The notes beneath the pieces are model-generated. The model was given only the letters and a program-made list of their open reading frames with translations. It did not search any database and was not told the DNA's origin. A stretch of DNA of 64,000 nucleotides, taken from Sistotremastrum niveocremeum HHB9708. Taxonomy: Eukaryota > Basidiomycota > Agaricomycetes > Sistotremastrales > Sistotremastraceae. Made by a program: the position numbers and the translations under genes. The stretch lies in assembly GCA_001630475.1 (NCBI GenBank), contig KV419394.1, positions 310,001-374,000 of the forward strand, in the 5' to 3' direction. Positions 24,934 through 40,496 of the stretch are shown here, one piece after another (position 1 is the stretch's first letter; every line of letters starts with the position of its first letter).

Positions 24934-27360
24934 ACTGCTGGAAGATGTGAATGCTAGAGTGTTGGAGCCTGAGGAGACTAACAATCGTCTGTTTATAACG
25001 CCTGAGATTGGACGGCATCAAGCCCTCCAAGCCTTCAATGTGATAGACAGAATCGTGAGACCCATGTGGTAACCCTCCTTCTCAAAGCGTCAGGTTAAAC
25101 TTCGATCTATCCAGAAGAACACGAGCCTGAGAATGGGGTGAGGAGCATCTCCTGTTGTACCCTGACGCCCCAGGGGCTGCTTCGAAGATTGGATAACTGA
25201 AATAATATGAACTTAGATTTCGTATTTTGAGTTACAAGACTCAACTGATTAGCCGTCCCATGCCATAACTCGAGGTACGTATGGGTTTGTGGAAGGGATC
25301 CTTCTCTCTTCACCATGATGGTGGAAAGTGGAGGTGGTGTACCTCAACGCCAGTCGAACGACTCGAATCTAGCGAACGGATTGAAAGCTTTGATGCTCTG
25401 TAGCATTCGTCCAGAACGGACAATGCCAGATCATTCTGCTTAGTGGCATACCACTATGCAGCGTTCTGTCTTGCACTCGGTGGCACAGAACAACAAAAGC
25501 TGCGAGTGAGAAGTGGGCCTGACCCGCCGTCGCCGCCGAGTTCGGCATCGTTCACCAAACAACGCGACCGCGCAGATCGAGCCAATACGATTCTAACAAG
25601 TTGCATCATCTCACAATGTGTATGTGCCATTAGTGACCTCCATAGCTCACCTCGATGGCAGGAACTCAATAGTTCGAAAGTTGGCACAACCACAGCCAAC
25701 ATCGGGTTTTCAACATAAGCGCCCATTGCCGAGTCAATTACGTTGTCGTGTCATCCTCTTCACGAGTCACCCCTTCCCGATCTTCTTCGTCAAGATCTTC
25801 GATGGTACCATAGTGCAGTCACAACGCAAAGTGCCATACGCTAGGCTTCGACGATTACACACTTGTTGCCATTTCAAAAGACTCCTTAATCGGGCCTCAT
25901 CTGAATAACTACCTCGCAGTCAGCCAGGGCCTCGCACTTCTCTCGACAAATCAAAACATCATTTGTAAGATAGGCCATCGGGGAATGCTGCTACATATAG
26001 TAGTGGTCCCGCATCGACGGATTCGGAATTTCATATCTCTGTGCGTACAGTGCGTGAAGGTCTTGATTTGTGTCTGATGAAGCCTGAACATGAAGGCACG
26101 GCAGTATGGGCATGGGGAGCTCACAGTTACATGTATATGTTCGCTATATACCTGTCCGATTGCACACTTCGTTGCCCTGAGAGTGAAGAATCTGGAGCGG
26201 GACATATGTAAACGTTGTTCCCGGTAAGTACTTGGTACTATGTCCCTCTTCAATGTCCCGTGTCTCTCAATTGTCTCTCCACGAAAACGTTTAGGGATTG
26301 GGTCACTGGACAATATCTCGCGTATCCGGACGCCGTTCAGGTCCTGCCATCCTGCAACCTCTCACGAGTGCTTCACGTCTCCCCTTCCATGTTACCATCG
26401 TACGTTCACCTTCGGTATATATGGTTTTACTGTTTTGTTCTGCAAACCCTTCGCGGAATCGGTTCTGTACCGTGTTCGATTTTGATTTCATTTCAGCTGC
26501 ATGGGATCTTGAACCTGAAAATCGGGGGTGAGTCCTCGTTATCAAATTAAGGCCCCATTTACCGATAAGCGAGTCGTTAGACTGCTCTGGACCGCCATAG
26601 ACTGCCTATTTCTTTCATAATTGACAATGGGCCGCTGCAGGTTCTAAGGAACCGCACTCGGATTCACTCACACTTGTGGTCATCGACAGACAGTAATCTC
26701 TGAGTATTAAAGGTCGAGTTATTTATTGTGTAACCCTTCTCTCGAGATCATCGCTGGATTCACGGGCAGGGGCTCGGAAGCGTGGTGTTTAGCGGAACGA
26801 TGTGGCGATAGCTTCAAATTTTGTGCTTGACCAGCTTGCTTATGAGAACGGTCTGAAATTTTGATATACGAAGGGCATTCTCCAAATACCAATCAAAGCT
26901 TGGAATAAGACACTAGGTATAATGTTTGTCAGAAACGTGCGAACAGTTACTCTCCGAAACCTCAGCTTTTGAGATCCAGTGATAAACTTTGTGTTGACAG
27001 CCCTGATGTGGCCTATATTTCGAACTCTCAAAACGGTTCGTGGTACTGTTGCAAGCATACAATCCAGGATTCTTTTCACCCGGCGCTATGCCACTCGGAA
27101 TACCGGAAATAGAATTTCCCCACCCCAGCCTACCGTGTCACCCTCACAAGTGATCTCAACCACTGCAAAGCCATTCAACTCCAGGAAACAATCTCTCTGT
27201 GCACTGAGTATGTATCTGATACTCGTTCTCATTGAATATAAACAATCATTCACCCGCTTTTCATTCGCGTTCATTTCCGCCTCTACTTCCTCCGTTATCT
27301 CCGTCTCTCAGGCTCGCAATATGACGCCTTCAACTAGAATCCCCATTTCACACCCCAGCA
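24934..27360. other. Long intergenic region
   Basis: About 2.4 kb between the decarboxylase 5' end and the glyoxalase-like gene; the two are divergent. Several 70-140-codon frames exist on both strands, none with a motif, signal peptide or intron pattern I can support. No tRNA or repeat was recognised. Confidence 0.4.
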
Positions 27361-28523
27361 ATGTCTTCTGTCTCTGCAGCTGTCTCTGTAGGCGGTAGTG
27401 CACCCATCCAAACTGATATCCTCGACCATATCGTCTTTCTTTCTCCACCTGGTACACTCTCATCAACCATCCAAAAATTCACAGAACTGGGCTTCAAGTA
27501 CCGCTTTTATATGCGCTCGAAGTAATCAAAGCTGATGGTTGGATAGTGTTCTGAAAGGAGGAAAACACGCAGACAATCTAACATCCAACGCCCTAATAAT
27601 CCTCTCGTCAAAAGTCTACATCGAACTAATCGCATTCGACCATCCCCTCGATTCACCCAACTATCCACCCAATTCCCCCGAACGCCAGAAGAGAGAAAAC
27701 CATCGATGGGCGCATACGAGAGTCGAAGAGGGGTGGATCGATTTCGCGAATTTGGGAACGGACGAGGGGGTTTGGAAAGTCGTTAATGAGCGCTTCGGCG
27801 GCGGTGGCGCCGACGACGGCAACGGAGGAAAAGGCGGGGGGAAAGGAGGGGAAGGAGGGGGGTTGTATGCGGAGCCTGTGGATGGAGGAAGGGTTACGAC
27901 TGAAGGGAAGGTGTTAAAATGGCGCGTTACACCCCCCGTCATCTCTCCCGATGAAATAGGAAGAATCAAAAAAGTCGAGTTGCCTTTCTTCTGCGAGGAC
28001 ATCACACCGCGCGAATGGAGAGTACGTCCCCCCTCCCCCCTCCCTTATACTCTTAATGGTGTTAATGAGATGTGGTCAGGTTCCTGCGTCGGAGGAAAAC
28101 GTTACACATCCATCGAAGGTCCTCGCGGTTTCTCATCTGCGTTATATAGCGTCTGAAGAGACGTTCGACTCTACGCTTGTAAAATTCACAGCTATAATCG
28201 GCACACCTCCTTCCCTCTCATCCTCATCTTCTTCCTCTTCCTCCGAGTTCCAAAATCAAACCGAAGCGCAAACCGAAACTCAACCCGATTCGGAATCACA
28301 AAAATCAAAAGCAACAAAAGAAGCGAAAGAAGCATCCTGGTCTCTCAATTCCCCCCTCTTCCACGAATACGGAACAACTCTTCACCTCTCCACACCCCGC
28401 ACACCCGCCGAGGAAAAGCGCGCAACTGGTCTTTACGAAGTGGGATTTTGGACGGAGGGCGGGGAGGAGGAAAGAGTTGTTGAGGGGGGGAGTTATAGGA
28501 TTTCTTGGAAGGGTATTACATGA
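27361..28523 (+). CDS. Glyoxalase-like (VOC-type) domain protein
   Basis: Three exons (27361-27497, 27547-28021, 28080-28523), 351 residues in frame. The N-terminus (TDILDHIVFLSPPGTL) and the following GGKHADNLTSNALIILSS and VYIELIAFDH are the start of the fungal glyoxalase-like fold. The middle contains ITPREWRVP and later HPSKVLAVSHLRYIA, the pattern of the second half of the fold. Two low-complexity insertions interrupt it: a Gly-rich stretch (about residues 130-155) and a run of serines followed by Gln/Glu/Thr-rich sequence (about 245-285). Enzymes of the vicinal oxygen chelate superfamily are metal-dependent; which reaction this one performs is not evident. The metal ligands cannot be assigned with confidence. 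Confidence 0.7.
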
Positions 28524-29150
28524 CTTTTACTTGTTTGGATGTGGATATGGGTGTAAAGTAGGTACGAGAAGGAATGGAATGGAATAAATATAATGTGGTA
28601 TTGGGATATTGGGACGGTGATTAGTATTACTAGTAAAACAAACAAGCTAGGAAGTACAGGACAGGAACATGGTGGTATAGAAGATAATATGGAAGTGGAA
28701 GTGAAATCGTAAACAAGATATCCTAGTATAACGTGGTAATCGTATAATCGTAACCCGGAGATCTGTAACAAGGAACCAGGAACCTGTAGCAAAGCAATCT
28801 ACAATGAAGAAAAACATATAAAGAGAAGCCTTCCGGCCAAAAGACAACGATGGAAACAAAAACAGAAACAACAAGGAGAAGGAAAGGAGGAAATATACCA
28901 TATAATCATACCATATCATACCTATATCACAGCACATCATCGAGCCATCGACATGAACGTGCATGAACATCATGAACATCGTGAGTCATGAGTCATGAGT
29001 CGTGGACGGCGGATTCATGAACGACGGATTCGTGAACGACGGATTGATCGCAATGAGCGACGGGGTGGGCGAAGCGGGAAGGAAAGCGCGCAGAGGGAGG
29101 TGAGGACGGATGGGACGGATGGGACGGATGAGAGGAGTAAGGGAAGGGTG
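28524..29150. other. Intergenic region with short tandem repeats
   Basis: Tail-to-tail space between the glyoxalase-like gene and the kinase. About 28950-29130 is made of short imperfect repeats: CATGAACATCATGAACATC with GAGTCATGAGTCATGAGTC, then ACGACGGATT units, then three GGACGGATG units. Otherwise nothing was seen. Confidence 0.5.
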
Positions 29151-31403
29151 TCACGATATTTCCGATCGAGCGACGATAGGAATTTCCCCATCAACAAGTT
29201 CACCTTCACACCCTCCCCCAAGCCTCTCATTCCCACTCTCACAATCCCACATCACCTCATCCCCCTCATCCACCGTCCCACGCACTCTATCCCTCGCACG
29301 GACGCACGAAGGGGGATCCAATACTCCCTCCTGGCCAGCCTTCATCCATTCTTCATCCCAAATCTCGATCATCCGTGCTCTCTTCGACGGATCTCGAACG
29401 AGTAAACGAGCAACGACATTTTTGAGTCCTTCGCTCGCCAGTTCTCCTGCAGGACGACCAGAAGGAGGAGGAGGAGGCCAGGTATACTCGCCCTTTGCGA
29501 TGCGGAGAAGATAATGTCGTCTAGATTCACTACCCAGCGGACTCCCCCTCCCTCCCCCATCCCTATCCGCACGTCCCTCACGAGACCCCTCCCCAATCCC
29601 CCACTCATCAAAAGGTAATTTGCGCGTAGCCATAGCATACAACACAACTCCACAAGCCCACGCATCAGTCTGACGACCGTCGTAGGGTTGTCCGGTGACG
29701 ATTTCGGGAGCTGCGTAGGATTCGGAGCCGCACCGTGTTGTGAGGAGGGGTTGGGAGGGATTTATGAAGCGGGAGAGACCGAAGTCTGTTAGTTTTAGGA
29801 GGGGGGTGGGGGAGTGTGTGTTTTGGAAGGGAGAGCGGGCGAGGAGGATATCTATATCATTGTTAGATGTTGATATGAATAGGAGGGCCTCCCTGCGGTC
29901 GGAGGAGGGGGACGTACTTTCGAGTTTGATATCACGATGAACGAGTCCTACACCGTGCATCCACCCAACAGCACGACACAGTTCAGACCACATTCGTCTA
30001 AGAATAGGTTCAGAGAGCCGATGAAAGTTTTCATCTAGATTCAAGAAATCGAATAGTTCGCCTCCATCGAGGTATTCAAGCACGAGACAATGATGAGAGG
30101 GTATAGTGAATGAATGAAGGTATGATACGATGGAAGGATGGGATATATGCTATTCGGCAAGACCGAAACCAAAATAGATTAGAGATTAGATCGGGTAGAG
30201 AAGGGAGGGAAGGGTCTGACTTACGCGTAATACCTCGACTTCTCGTACGAAACTTATTCGGGTACGATCGTCTGCATCACACATTGCTCTATCCATCATC
30301 TTGACCGCTACAAGTCTCCCAAGGTCCATCTCCATCTCCCCGTCCTCATCTTCACTCTCACTCTCCTCCCCACTCTCACGCGACACGATCAAATGTGGAA
30401 GACTCCCTCCCTCGCCATCATGCTCATCTAGAAGAATCGTATCGTCCTTTTCCTTTTTCGTCCGGCCCGAAGGCCGTAGACCGTGCAGATTAATATCCCG
30501 TTTGCGTCTAGCATCACTCTGGGAACGAAGACGGCGCTTGTTCCTTAGGATGCCGGGAGAGAGATGATGATCGATGTCAACGGCAAGCCAGACGCTCGAA
30601 AAAGCCCCATCCCCAAGTTTTCGAACGAGGGAAAGAGGGACGTCCGAGCCTATGATGGCATTTGGACGAAGGATATAGGATGGATCGACGGAAGAGGAGG
30701 TGGAGGATGGTGCGGAGGAAGATGCCGACGAGCGTGAGTAGGTGAATTTGGGGGATGAGAATGTTGGTGAGGAGGGGGTGGCGGATGTTGGTGAGGAAGT
30801 GGTGAGTGCGCCACCGCCAAAGTCGCTTGCGTCGTCGATTTCGAGAGAGACGAAGGAGCGGGCGGAGGAGGAGGGAGAGGCGCTGGTTGGCATTGGGGGT
30901 GAGAGGAGGTCGTCAATGACACGGTCGTCTGGTATACGGCGAGGATCGGGAAGTGTTGGACCTCTCGAAGGGAAGAAACGGGCTATGGGGGGTAAGAGAG
31001 GTTTTGGCGTTGTTCCGTCGCCTTCAGAGGAATTGCGAGAGTGGGAGTGTATGCTTGGTGGGGGAGTAGGACGAGGAGATACATTTGCAGAGGAGAAGAA
31101 AGAGTCTGTCGCTGCTCGCGGTGATGAGTCGGACACGGAACGATTGCTGGGAGTTGTCGGGACGAGTCTGGGGGGCGGACGGAGGTTGGGAACGGAAGGC
31201 TTTGAGGAGAAGGGGTTGGAGAAGAAGGAGTGGGTCTTTGAGGATGATGAGGACGGGTCGGGAGTGTCGCGGTGGTCGTCACCGCTGAGTGAGCTGGCGC
31301 GGGAGACGGGCGGGGAGATGAACGAGAGCTTGGAGGGGCCGGGCGTGGGGAGGCGGTCAAAGGCGATCATGGTGACGGTTGGGTCGAGTAAGTCGCTGTC
31401 CAT
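29151..31403 (-). CDS. Serine/threonine protein kinase with disordered N-terminus
   Basis: Three exons (30225-31403, 29918-30149, 29151-29851), 703 residues. Residues 1-240 are Ser/Pro-rich and probably disordered. The kinase domain begins near 255 (LVRKLGDGAFSSVWLAVD, a Gly-rich loop). It then contains a roughly 90-residue polar and acidic insertion before the VAIK-type lysine (RLVAVKMMDRA). The rest is complete: catalytic loop HRDIKLENILL, metal-binding DFGLSRF, activation segment CGSESYAAPEI and DAWACGVVLYAM. The C-terminus is acidic. The APE segment and general layout resemble the fungal CAMK-like group; I cannot name an orthologue. The long insertion between the Gly-rich loop and the lysine is unusual. 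The substrate is unknown. Confidence 0.88.
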
Positions 31404-33335
31404 GGCTTAAGAGAGCTCGTCTTAGTGTTGTCGGATGTGGAGTCAGCCGCCGTAGTTCTCTCCTAGTTCCTCGCCGTCCGAGACTCTGCTCCGACATCAA
31501 ACGTTCGTCCGGTCATCTCCAATTTACTTTTTGCTGTCTTCTCTCCATTGGTCAATTATTATTTATTTCCTCTCCCACGGAACTTGACTTGATCTCACGT
31601 ACGCTGTGAATTGGTCATGCGAGCTGTTTACGCGATTATAGCTTACAACTACACTACATCTGTCCTCCCATCTGTGCAGTGTCCTCACCGAGTTCAACAT
31701 TCGAGGAGCAGTGCCAGCAGTGACACCAGGGAGCCATCATCCAGCCACCGACAACACTCGCACATCCTAGACGCTGAGAAAACACCAGTCTAATGCTAAT
31801 CACGGCATCTCTTTTGAATTTCATTCCCTCGGTCCGACATCGTACCCACATTCCTTCTCCATCCCAAGCCTCCAGATCTAACGCCAAAAGTGCACAACTC
31901 TCTCAATCAGATAACACAACACCAACCACACGGAACCTTTTTCACCGCACGTTCTCGTTCTACGTTATCGCCAACTGAATGGCAACGATACGCAGACGCT
32001 CTGGCTCGATTGCACAGCTTGGTCGATCGGATGATAGCGGGTAGAAGCGTCATTGCAGTCCTGCTCCTGATCATGATCGGATGCGCTCACTCGTCTGCGT
32101 ATGTCTTGGCCAAGTGGGAGGCTATGCGTCGATCATGCCAGAACATCCGACTAGGACAATCGCTCCATTCCGAATCCGAATCCGAATTCGGGCGTGAACT
32201 GGAGCAGCAGCAGCGCAGACCGATACAGCCCAGTCTGACAATGAACGAGGGGTTCTATCCGGATGCGCCGCAGGATACATGTCCGGTTATCCATGTCCGA
32301 GACACCGTTGACAGAGCCGTTGACAGAAATCTTATACTGGAACACTGCGTCGAATAGAGTCATGAATATATATTGTCGTCGTCGCAGCCTCCCGTATCAC
32401 CGAGACGCAGTCACGAGGAATAAGAAAAATATCGACGATCCAGAGAGCAGAGCTGAGCGAGGAACCTGACAAAATCCGAAATTTGTAAAGGGGTCAGCAG
32501 GCGTCATCACCACTTTAATGATGCTGATCCTGTAACCCCACATTCAAACATTCGAATCAGCCACATCCCCAACTCTAAGCCGAATGACGACTCACCTTCA
32601 CTCCCATTCCACTCTTTTATACCTCAAAATACCACCGACCACATCCCTAAACGTTGGTGTGAGCCCAAGAGACTCAGGCTTGGAAACTGCGCATTGAATC
32701 CTTGATCGCAGTCACCGCCAAAGCGCCAACGACACGATCACTCCCAACCGTCGCGAGAAAAAAAACCCCAGCACGACCGTCGCAGGCACCAGCACAAAAA
32801 CCAGCGAAAAAGAGCGAAAAAAAGATAGCCGAACCTGAGCGCTGAGCCAAGCCCTCGCAGAAAAATCCGACAAGTCCGCGCCGGCCACCAAAGCCCGAAC
32901 CAATCAAATCCCAAGCTTTTTGAGCGTCTAATGCCTCGATCGCCGTGACGCCGTCCGGTAGCCGCCCGATGCTTGGTGTCGGGTGCAGGTGCAGGTGCAG
33001 GGTCCGGATTCAGGGTCTGTCTTTCGGGTCTTTCTTTCGGGTAACTGGGTAACTGATGAGCGTAGCGAGACGCGCTAGACTTGATTTGGAAGTGCGAGTA
33101 TGACGGAATAGAAGAGTTGAGTGTTTGTCGTGTGATTGGTTCCGAGTCGGATCTCACAGTGCTGCTTGTTCAACGTTAAAGCTCCGAGTCGTGCAGTAGT
33201 GAGACGCATACTTATCTTGACTCTTCAGTCTTCAGTCTTGACTTTATCTGCTCCCGTGAACGGAACTCGTCGGTTTTTAGGAACTCCTGTAGCGAGTTGT
33301 GCCTTGAATCCTTGATTGGAGTTGCCAGTGATCGG
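31404..33335. other. Long intergenic region upstream of kinase and GMC gene 1
   Basis: About 1.9 kb between divergent genes. It holds one weak small-gene candidate (listed separately) and a minus-strand frame at 32738-33157 that is Arg/Trp-rich without a motif and not called. Short direct repeats (TCTTCAGTCTTCAGTCTTGAC) lie near 33220-33240. Confidence 0.4.
31890..32357 (+). CDS. Possible small single-pass membrane protein
   Basis: Open frame of 155 residues. Residues 25-50 are polar (SPTEWQRYADALARLHSLVDR). They are followed by a clear hydrophobic segment (SVIAVLLLIMIGCA, continuing to YVLA) and a polar tail with a Gln/Glu-rich stretch. No homologue recognised, no splice signals tested, and the start is uncertain. 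It may be chance. Confidence 0.25.
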   Translation: MHNSLNQITQHQPHGTFFTARSRSTLSPTEWQRYADALARLHSLVDRMIAGRSVIAVLLLIMIGCAHSSAYVLAKWEAMRRSCQNIRLGQSLHSESESEFGRELEQQQRRPIQPSLTMNEGFYPDAPQDTCPVIHVRDTVDRAVDRNLILEHCVE

Positions 33336-36579
<3,244 letters not shown>

Positions 36580-37010
36580 GGGTTGAATTGTTCGGCTGAA
36601 AGCGGGGTTTGATCATATGAGGTTATTCCGCGAATATTCGCACCGCTAGCAGAGATATAAAGAAAACATTTTCTTGGGAACTCGGATCACCTTCATTCCA
36701 GCGCTAGCGTGGTCGGAAATGAAATTGATTGAATATATATCGGCGATCCCAATTCTTGTCACTGCGACATTGACCGCCGTTCAATTGGATGTCAATCGCA
36801 CAAACAAACATTGACAGCCGATGCTTGCGGTACCGGTGAATATTGGCCGGCGTTTGTCAGCTTCGGCGCGGCGCTCGATGTTTGATTGCCGCCCACATGG
36901 CCTGAGCATGTTGGGTCGACGGGATCAAATTCGACATTTGGATCCTGCTTGTCAGCCTCAGTTCAGGGTTGGACGAAACGATTTGAAGCACTGTTCATTG
37001 GAAGATCTAG
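36580..37010. other. Intergenic region between the tandem GMC genes
   Basis: About 430 bases holding the 3' region of copy 1 and the promoter of copy 2. No further feature was recognised. Confidence 0.5.
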
Positions 37011-40000
37011 ATGGAACACTTGGCTACTCTGGATGAAATTTCAGGAAAGAGTTTTGACTATGTGATAATTGGTGAGTCTGGTTGAGTACTCGAATAGACG
37101 ACGAGGGAGTTCAGGGCCGTTGATTTTAGGTGGAGGGGTGAGAGAATTTATTCTGGTATCTTCGCCGCGAGAACTCATTTGTGCGTGTTCTCAGACTGCC
37201 GGTCTAACCCTTGCAGCAAGGTTATCGGAAGATCCAACCATAAGCGTCGTAGTGCTCGAAGCAGGTCCAGCAAATCTTAATGATCCCTTGATCAGTTCGT
37301 TTATTCTCGATGATCGTATACCGTCCTAGGATTTTGAACGTAATGGCCGAATTTAGTGAAGACAAGTCAATTCGGGGTGCACTTTGGGAGAGAAGAATAT
37401 GATTGGGGACAAACGACTGTAAGGTTTCAGTTGCCCTGTGATGAGCTTGAGTGGGCATCAGCTCATGCTATGCTATCATAGACTCCCCAAAAGCACGCGA
37501 ATGGCACAATATTTCCGTGGCCTCGGTTCGTGTTCTTCGCTTCTTCCTTTCCCGCGGTACTCATGTTTTCTCAGCGGCCGTATGTTGGGAGGTGTGATCG
37601 AGATAATTACAGTCCTACTATGATCCTGACTTATCGTTACCCCAGGAAGTAGTGCTATCAATTTTCTTTCATGGATCAAGCCTCCAAAACAAGACATGGA
37701 CGGTACGTGATCTTTTCCGTGCGAACCCGGTCAATTGACGGATGGAGGAAGATATCGAGAGACTTGGGAATCCGGGGTGGAACTGGGAGAGTTATCAGAA
37801 ATATGTTCAGAGAGCAGAGAGGTGAGATAAGGAGACACTCATTCATCATTGTTTTAAATTAATAATGTTCGCCAAGGTTTGTTCATGTCAGTGTCAGTGG
37901 CGAACTCAAACCTGGTCTGACACCAGACGGACCAAAATCCCCTGCCAATGGTAACATATATGCTGATTTAAGAAGTTAGCACGAGACTGAAGGAAACGTC
38001 TGACATTGCAGCCGCTGTGCTTGTTTCCAAGCCTACTAGCTTGGAGAACTTCGAAACAAAGGTTTATCAAGTAAGTATTCACCAGTTCGAAACCTCCACG
38101 GTACAACAATTTCCCCAGACTCTCGGAAATCTTGGAATCCCCGATGCGCCTGCACCCGTACGTGATACTCCGGAGACTCATCGACTTATCCTTAAACTCA
38201 GTTCTCCACGAAGCTGGAAGGAGATGTGAGTGCATGCGGCGAAATTCTGCTTAATTCTAATAAGCAAAAATCCAGACAGCAGGGACGTATGCATGCAACC
38301 ATACATTTGACCCCGTATCTCAGACGCGATCGTATGCCGCTACCGTATGTTGTATTCATTCTGGCTCGGGGGTGAATTTCCTTGACATCTCAGGAAATAT
38401 ATAGGCCTATTACCTACCACACTCGGCTCGCAAGAATCTCTGCGTACTCGTCTCAGCTACTGCTATCAAGATTCAATCAAAAGTTGAAGATGGAATTGTT
38501 CTCGCCACTGCGGTCGAATTTATATTTGACGGCAAAACGCATGTCGTTCGAGCCTCGAAGGAAGTGATCTTATCAGCTGGGTTAATTTCCATCGCCTCTA
38601 ATTTTTATTTTCCTCAAGCACTGACTACTGTGCGCCTCCATAACAGGGCTCTTAAGTCGCCACAACTGTTAGAGCTATCAGGTATCGGACGACGTGACAT
38701 CTTGGAACCTCTGGGCATCCCAGTTCTGATCGAGCTTCCTGGTGTCGGTGAGAACTTGCAAGAGCATGTGGTCGTGGGCGTATCATGGGGTGTGTTGCAA
38801 CTATTTTTCCCGCTCTTTCTCTAACAGTCATTCAGAAATGAAGGCTGGGCTGCCGGATCTCACATTGGATATTTTGAGAGACTCAGAGCAATTGGCCCAG
38901 CAATTGAAAGCCTAGTGAGTGTTGTTGAATGTTCCACAAAATGAACTCAACTGACTCCAACTTTCCGTTTATCCAGTGAACGGAAAGAGAGAAGTTTATT
39001 TTCGTCCGCTATATCGGGATTCACCTTTCAGCCACTCACGACATACTCGCCACGTGCCCAGGAACTGTATGACGCGCTGGCTTCTAGAATCAACGATAAA
39101 CAGAAACAGCTTCCCCCCGGTCTGAGAGAACAGTACGAAATACAACTTGAACAACTTCGAAACGGAGCTCCCGCATTCGAGTTGATATCTTTCCCCGGTC
39201 TACTTGGATACCAAGGTTTGTTTGTACGCGACTATCTCTCACGAGCCAAAGGACTAAAAGGTGAAAAGGCCAGCCCGAGATCGGCAAGAAGTATATCAGT
39301 ATGATCTCTGGTGCGAATCACTTGTTTTCTAGAGGGACTGCGGTAATCTTCCCATTTTTTCATGACATTGCGTTCGCTAAATAGTTCGAAACTTTAGCAT
39401 ATTGAATCGACTGACCCGTTGGCTTCCGCGGCACTGGATCCACACTATTTTGAAGAAGATTTTGGTACATGAAAGTGCATCGAGGGGCGAAACCTTATCT
39501 AAATATATCTTCAGATCTCCTAAGTTTGGTGGAGATGACCAAATTCGTGCGTCGAATTGTCCATGTGAAGCCTTACACGGATATTGTTGGTCAGTCCTAG
39601 CCAGTGCGCTGATGCCCGGATTAATGTATAATGGCAGACGAGGTTCCGAAAGAAGTGACTCCTGGGCCAGACATACAAACCGATGAACAATTAGCTGGTA
39701 AGGGACGCGCTCTTATCCGCCTTAATCTGAAAATCTCACTGTTCATCTCTTAGATTGGATCAAGAGGTCTTTGCGATCGACTTTTCGTGAGCGATTTCTA
39801 GTTCATAACATCATCTTGGCTCACAGCTGCAGACACTGCCGGGACATTGTCCATGTTACCCAGAGAAAAAAGCGGTGTCGTGGATCCTACTCTCAAGGTT
39901 TAGTCCAAAAAATTGAATCCGACTCCCGTGAACTCATCGACGCATGCCTGGGTAGGTTTATGGAACAAAGAACATCAGAGTAGTTGATTTGTCAATTCTC

Positions 40001-40206
40001 CCTTTGCACGTCGCTGCACATACGTTATGTGGGTGGTCTACAATATCTTTAGCCGAAGTGCTGATCGTGCCTGCAAATAGCTACTGTTTATTCGATAGCA
40101 GAGCACGGTGAGTTCGATCACATGTTTCGTATTGCCATTAGCAGCTGAAGCTACGTGGGCATTTGCAGCCGCTGACATTATCAAGACATCTTCGCCTCGT
40201 GCGTGA
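37011..40206 (+). CDS. GMC oxidoreductase, copy 2
   Basis: Paralogue of the preceding gene, with the same exon pattern of about 25 exons. The first exon is again 61 bases (37011-37071), then an 8-base exon (37130-37137). The 12-base exon encoding LEGD is at 38214-38225. Motifs run in parallel: [100 protein letters not shown] and VVDLSILPLHVAAHTLATVY. The first catalytic His codon is split across an intron (39786/39833), as in copy 1. Stop TGA at 40204-40206. Where copy 1 uses a GC donor after ALDPHYFEQDF, this copy has a normal GT donor. The copies differ throughout, so the duplication is old enough for divergence of substrate. No signal peptide was seen. Confidence 0.87.
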
Positions 40207-40496
40207 AGGGAGCATCAATGATGAGACATGGCTAGGAGGCATTTCTGGACGGATGTTCATCCGCAGCTGTAGCGTGATGCGTGCCGCGTTCCTGGAATTT
40301 GAAGAATTCGGCCGGCTAACTGTGTCGATCCCCTAAATCGAGCCAAGTTTCCGGTTCTTCGACTAAGATAGCACGATAGTGTGGAAGTCGACTGCAAACA
40401 CTCTCAACCCTGTTTCATAGATTGAACGAGGAAAACGTAAGACATAATATTACACAGCGAAGTCCGATGGATCCAGATCCAGGAAGCAAGACGAAA

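Noticed and set aside
32738-33157. 139-codon minus-strand Arg/Trp-rich frame
   Set aside because: Low-complexity translation, no homology recognised and no splice support.
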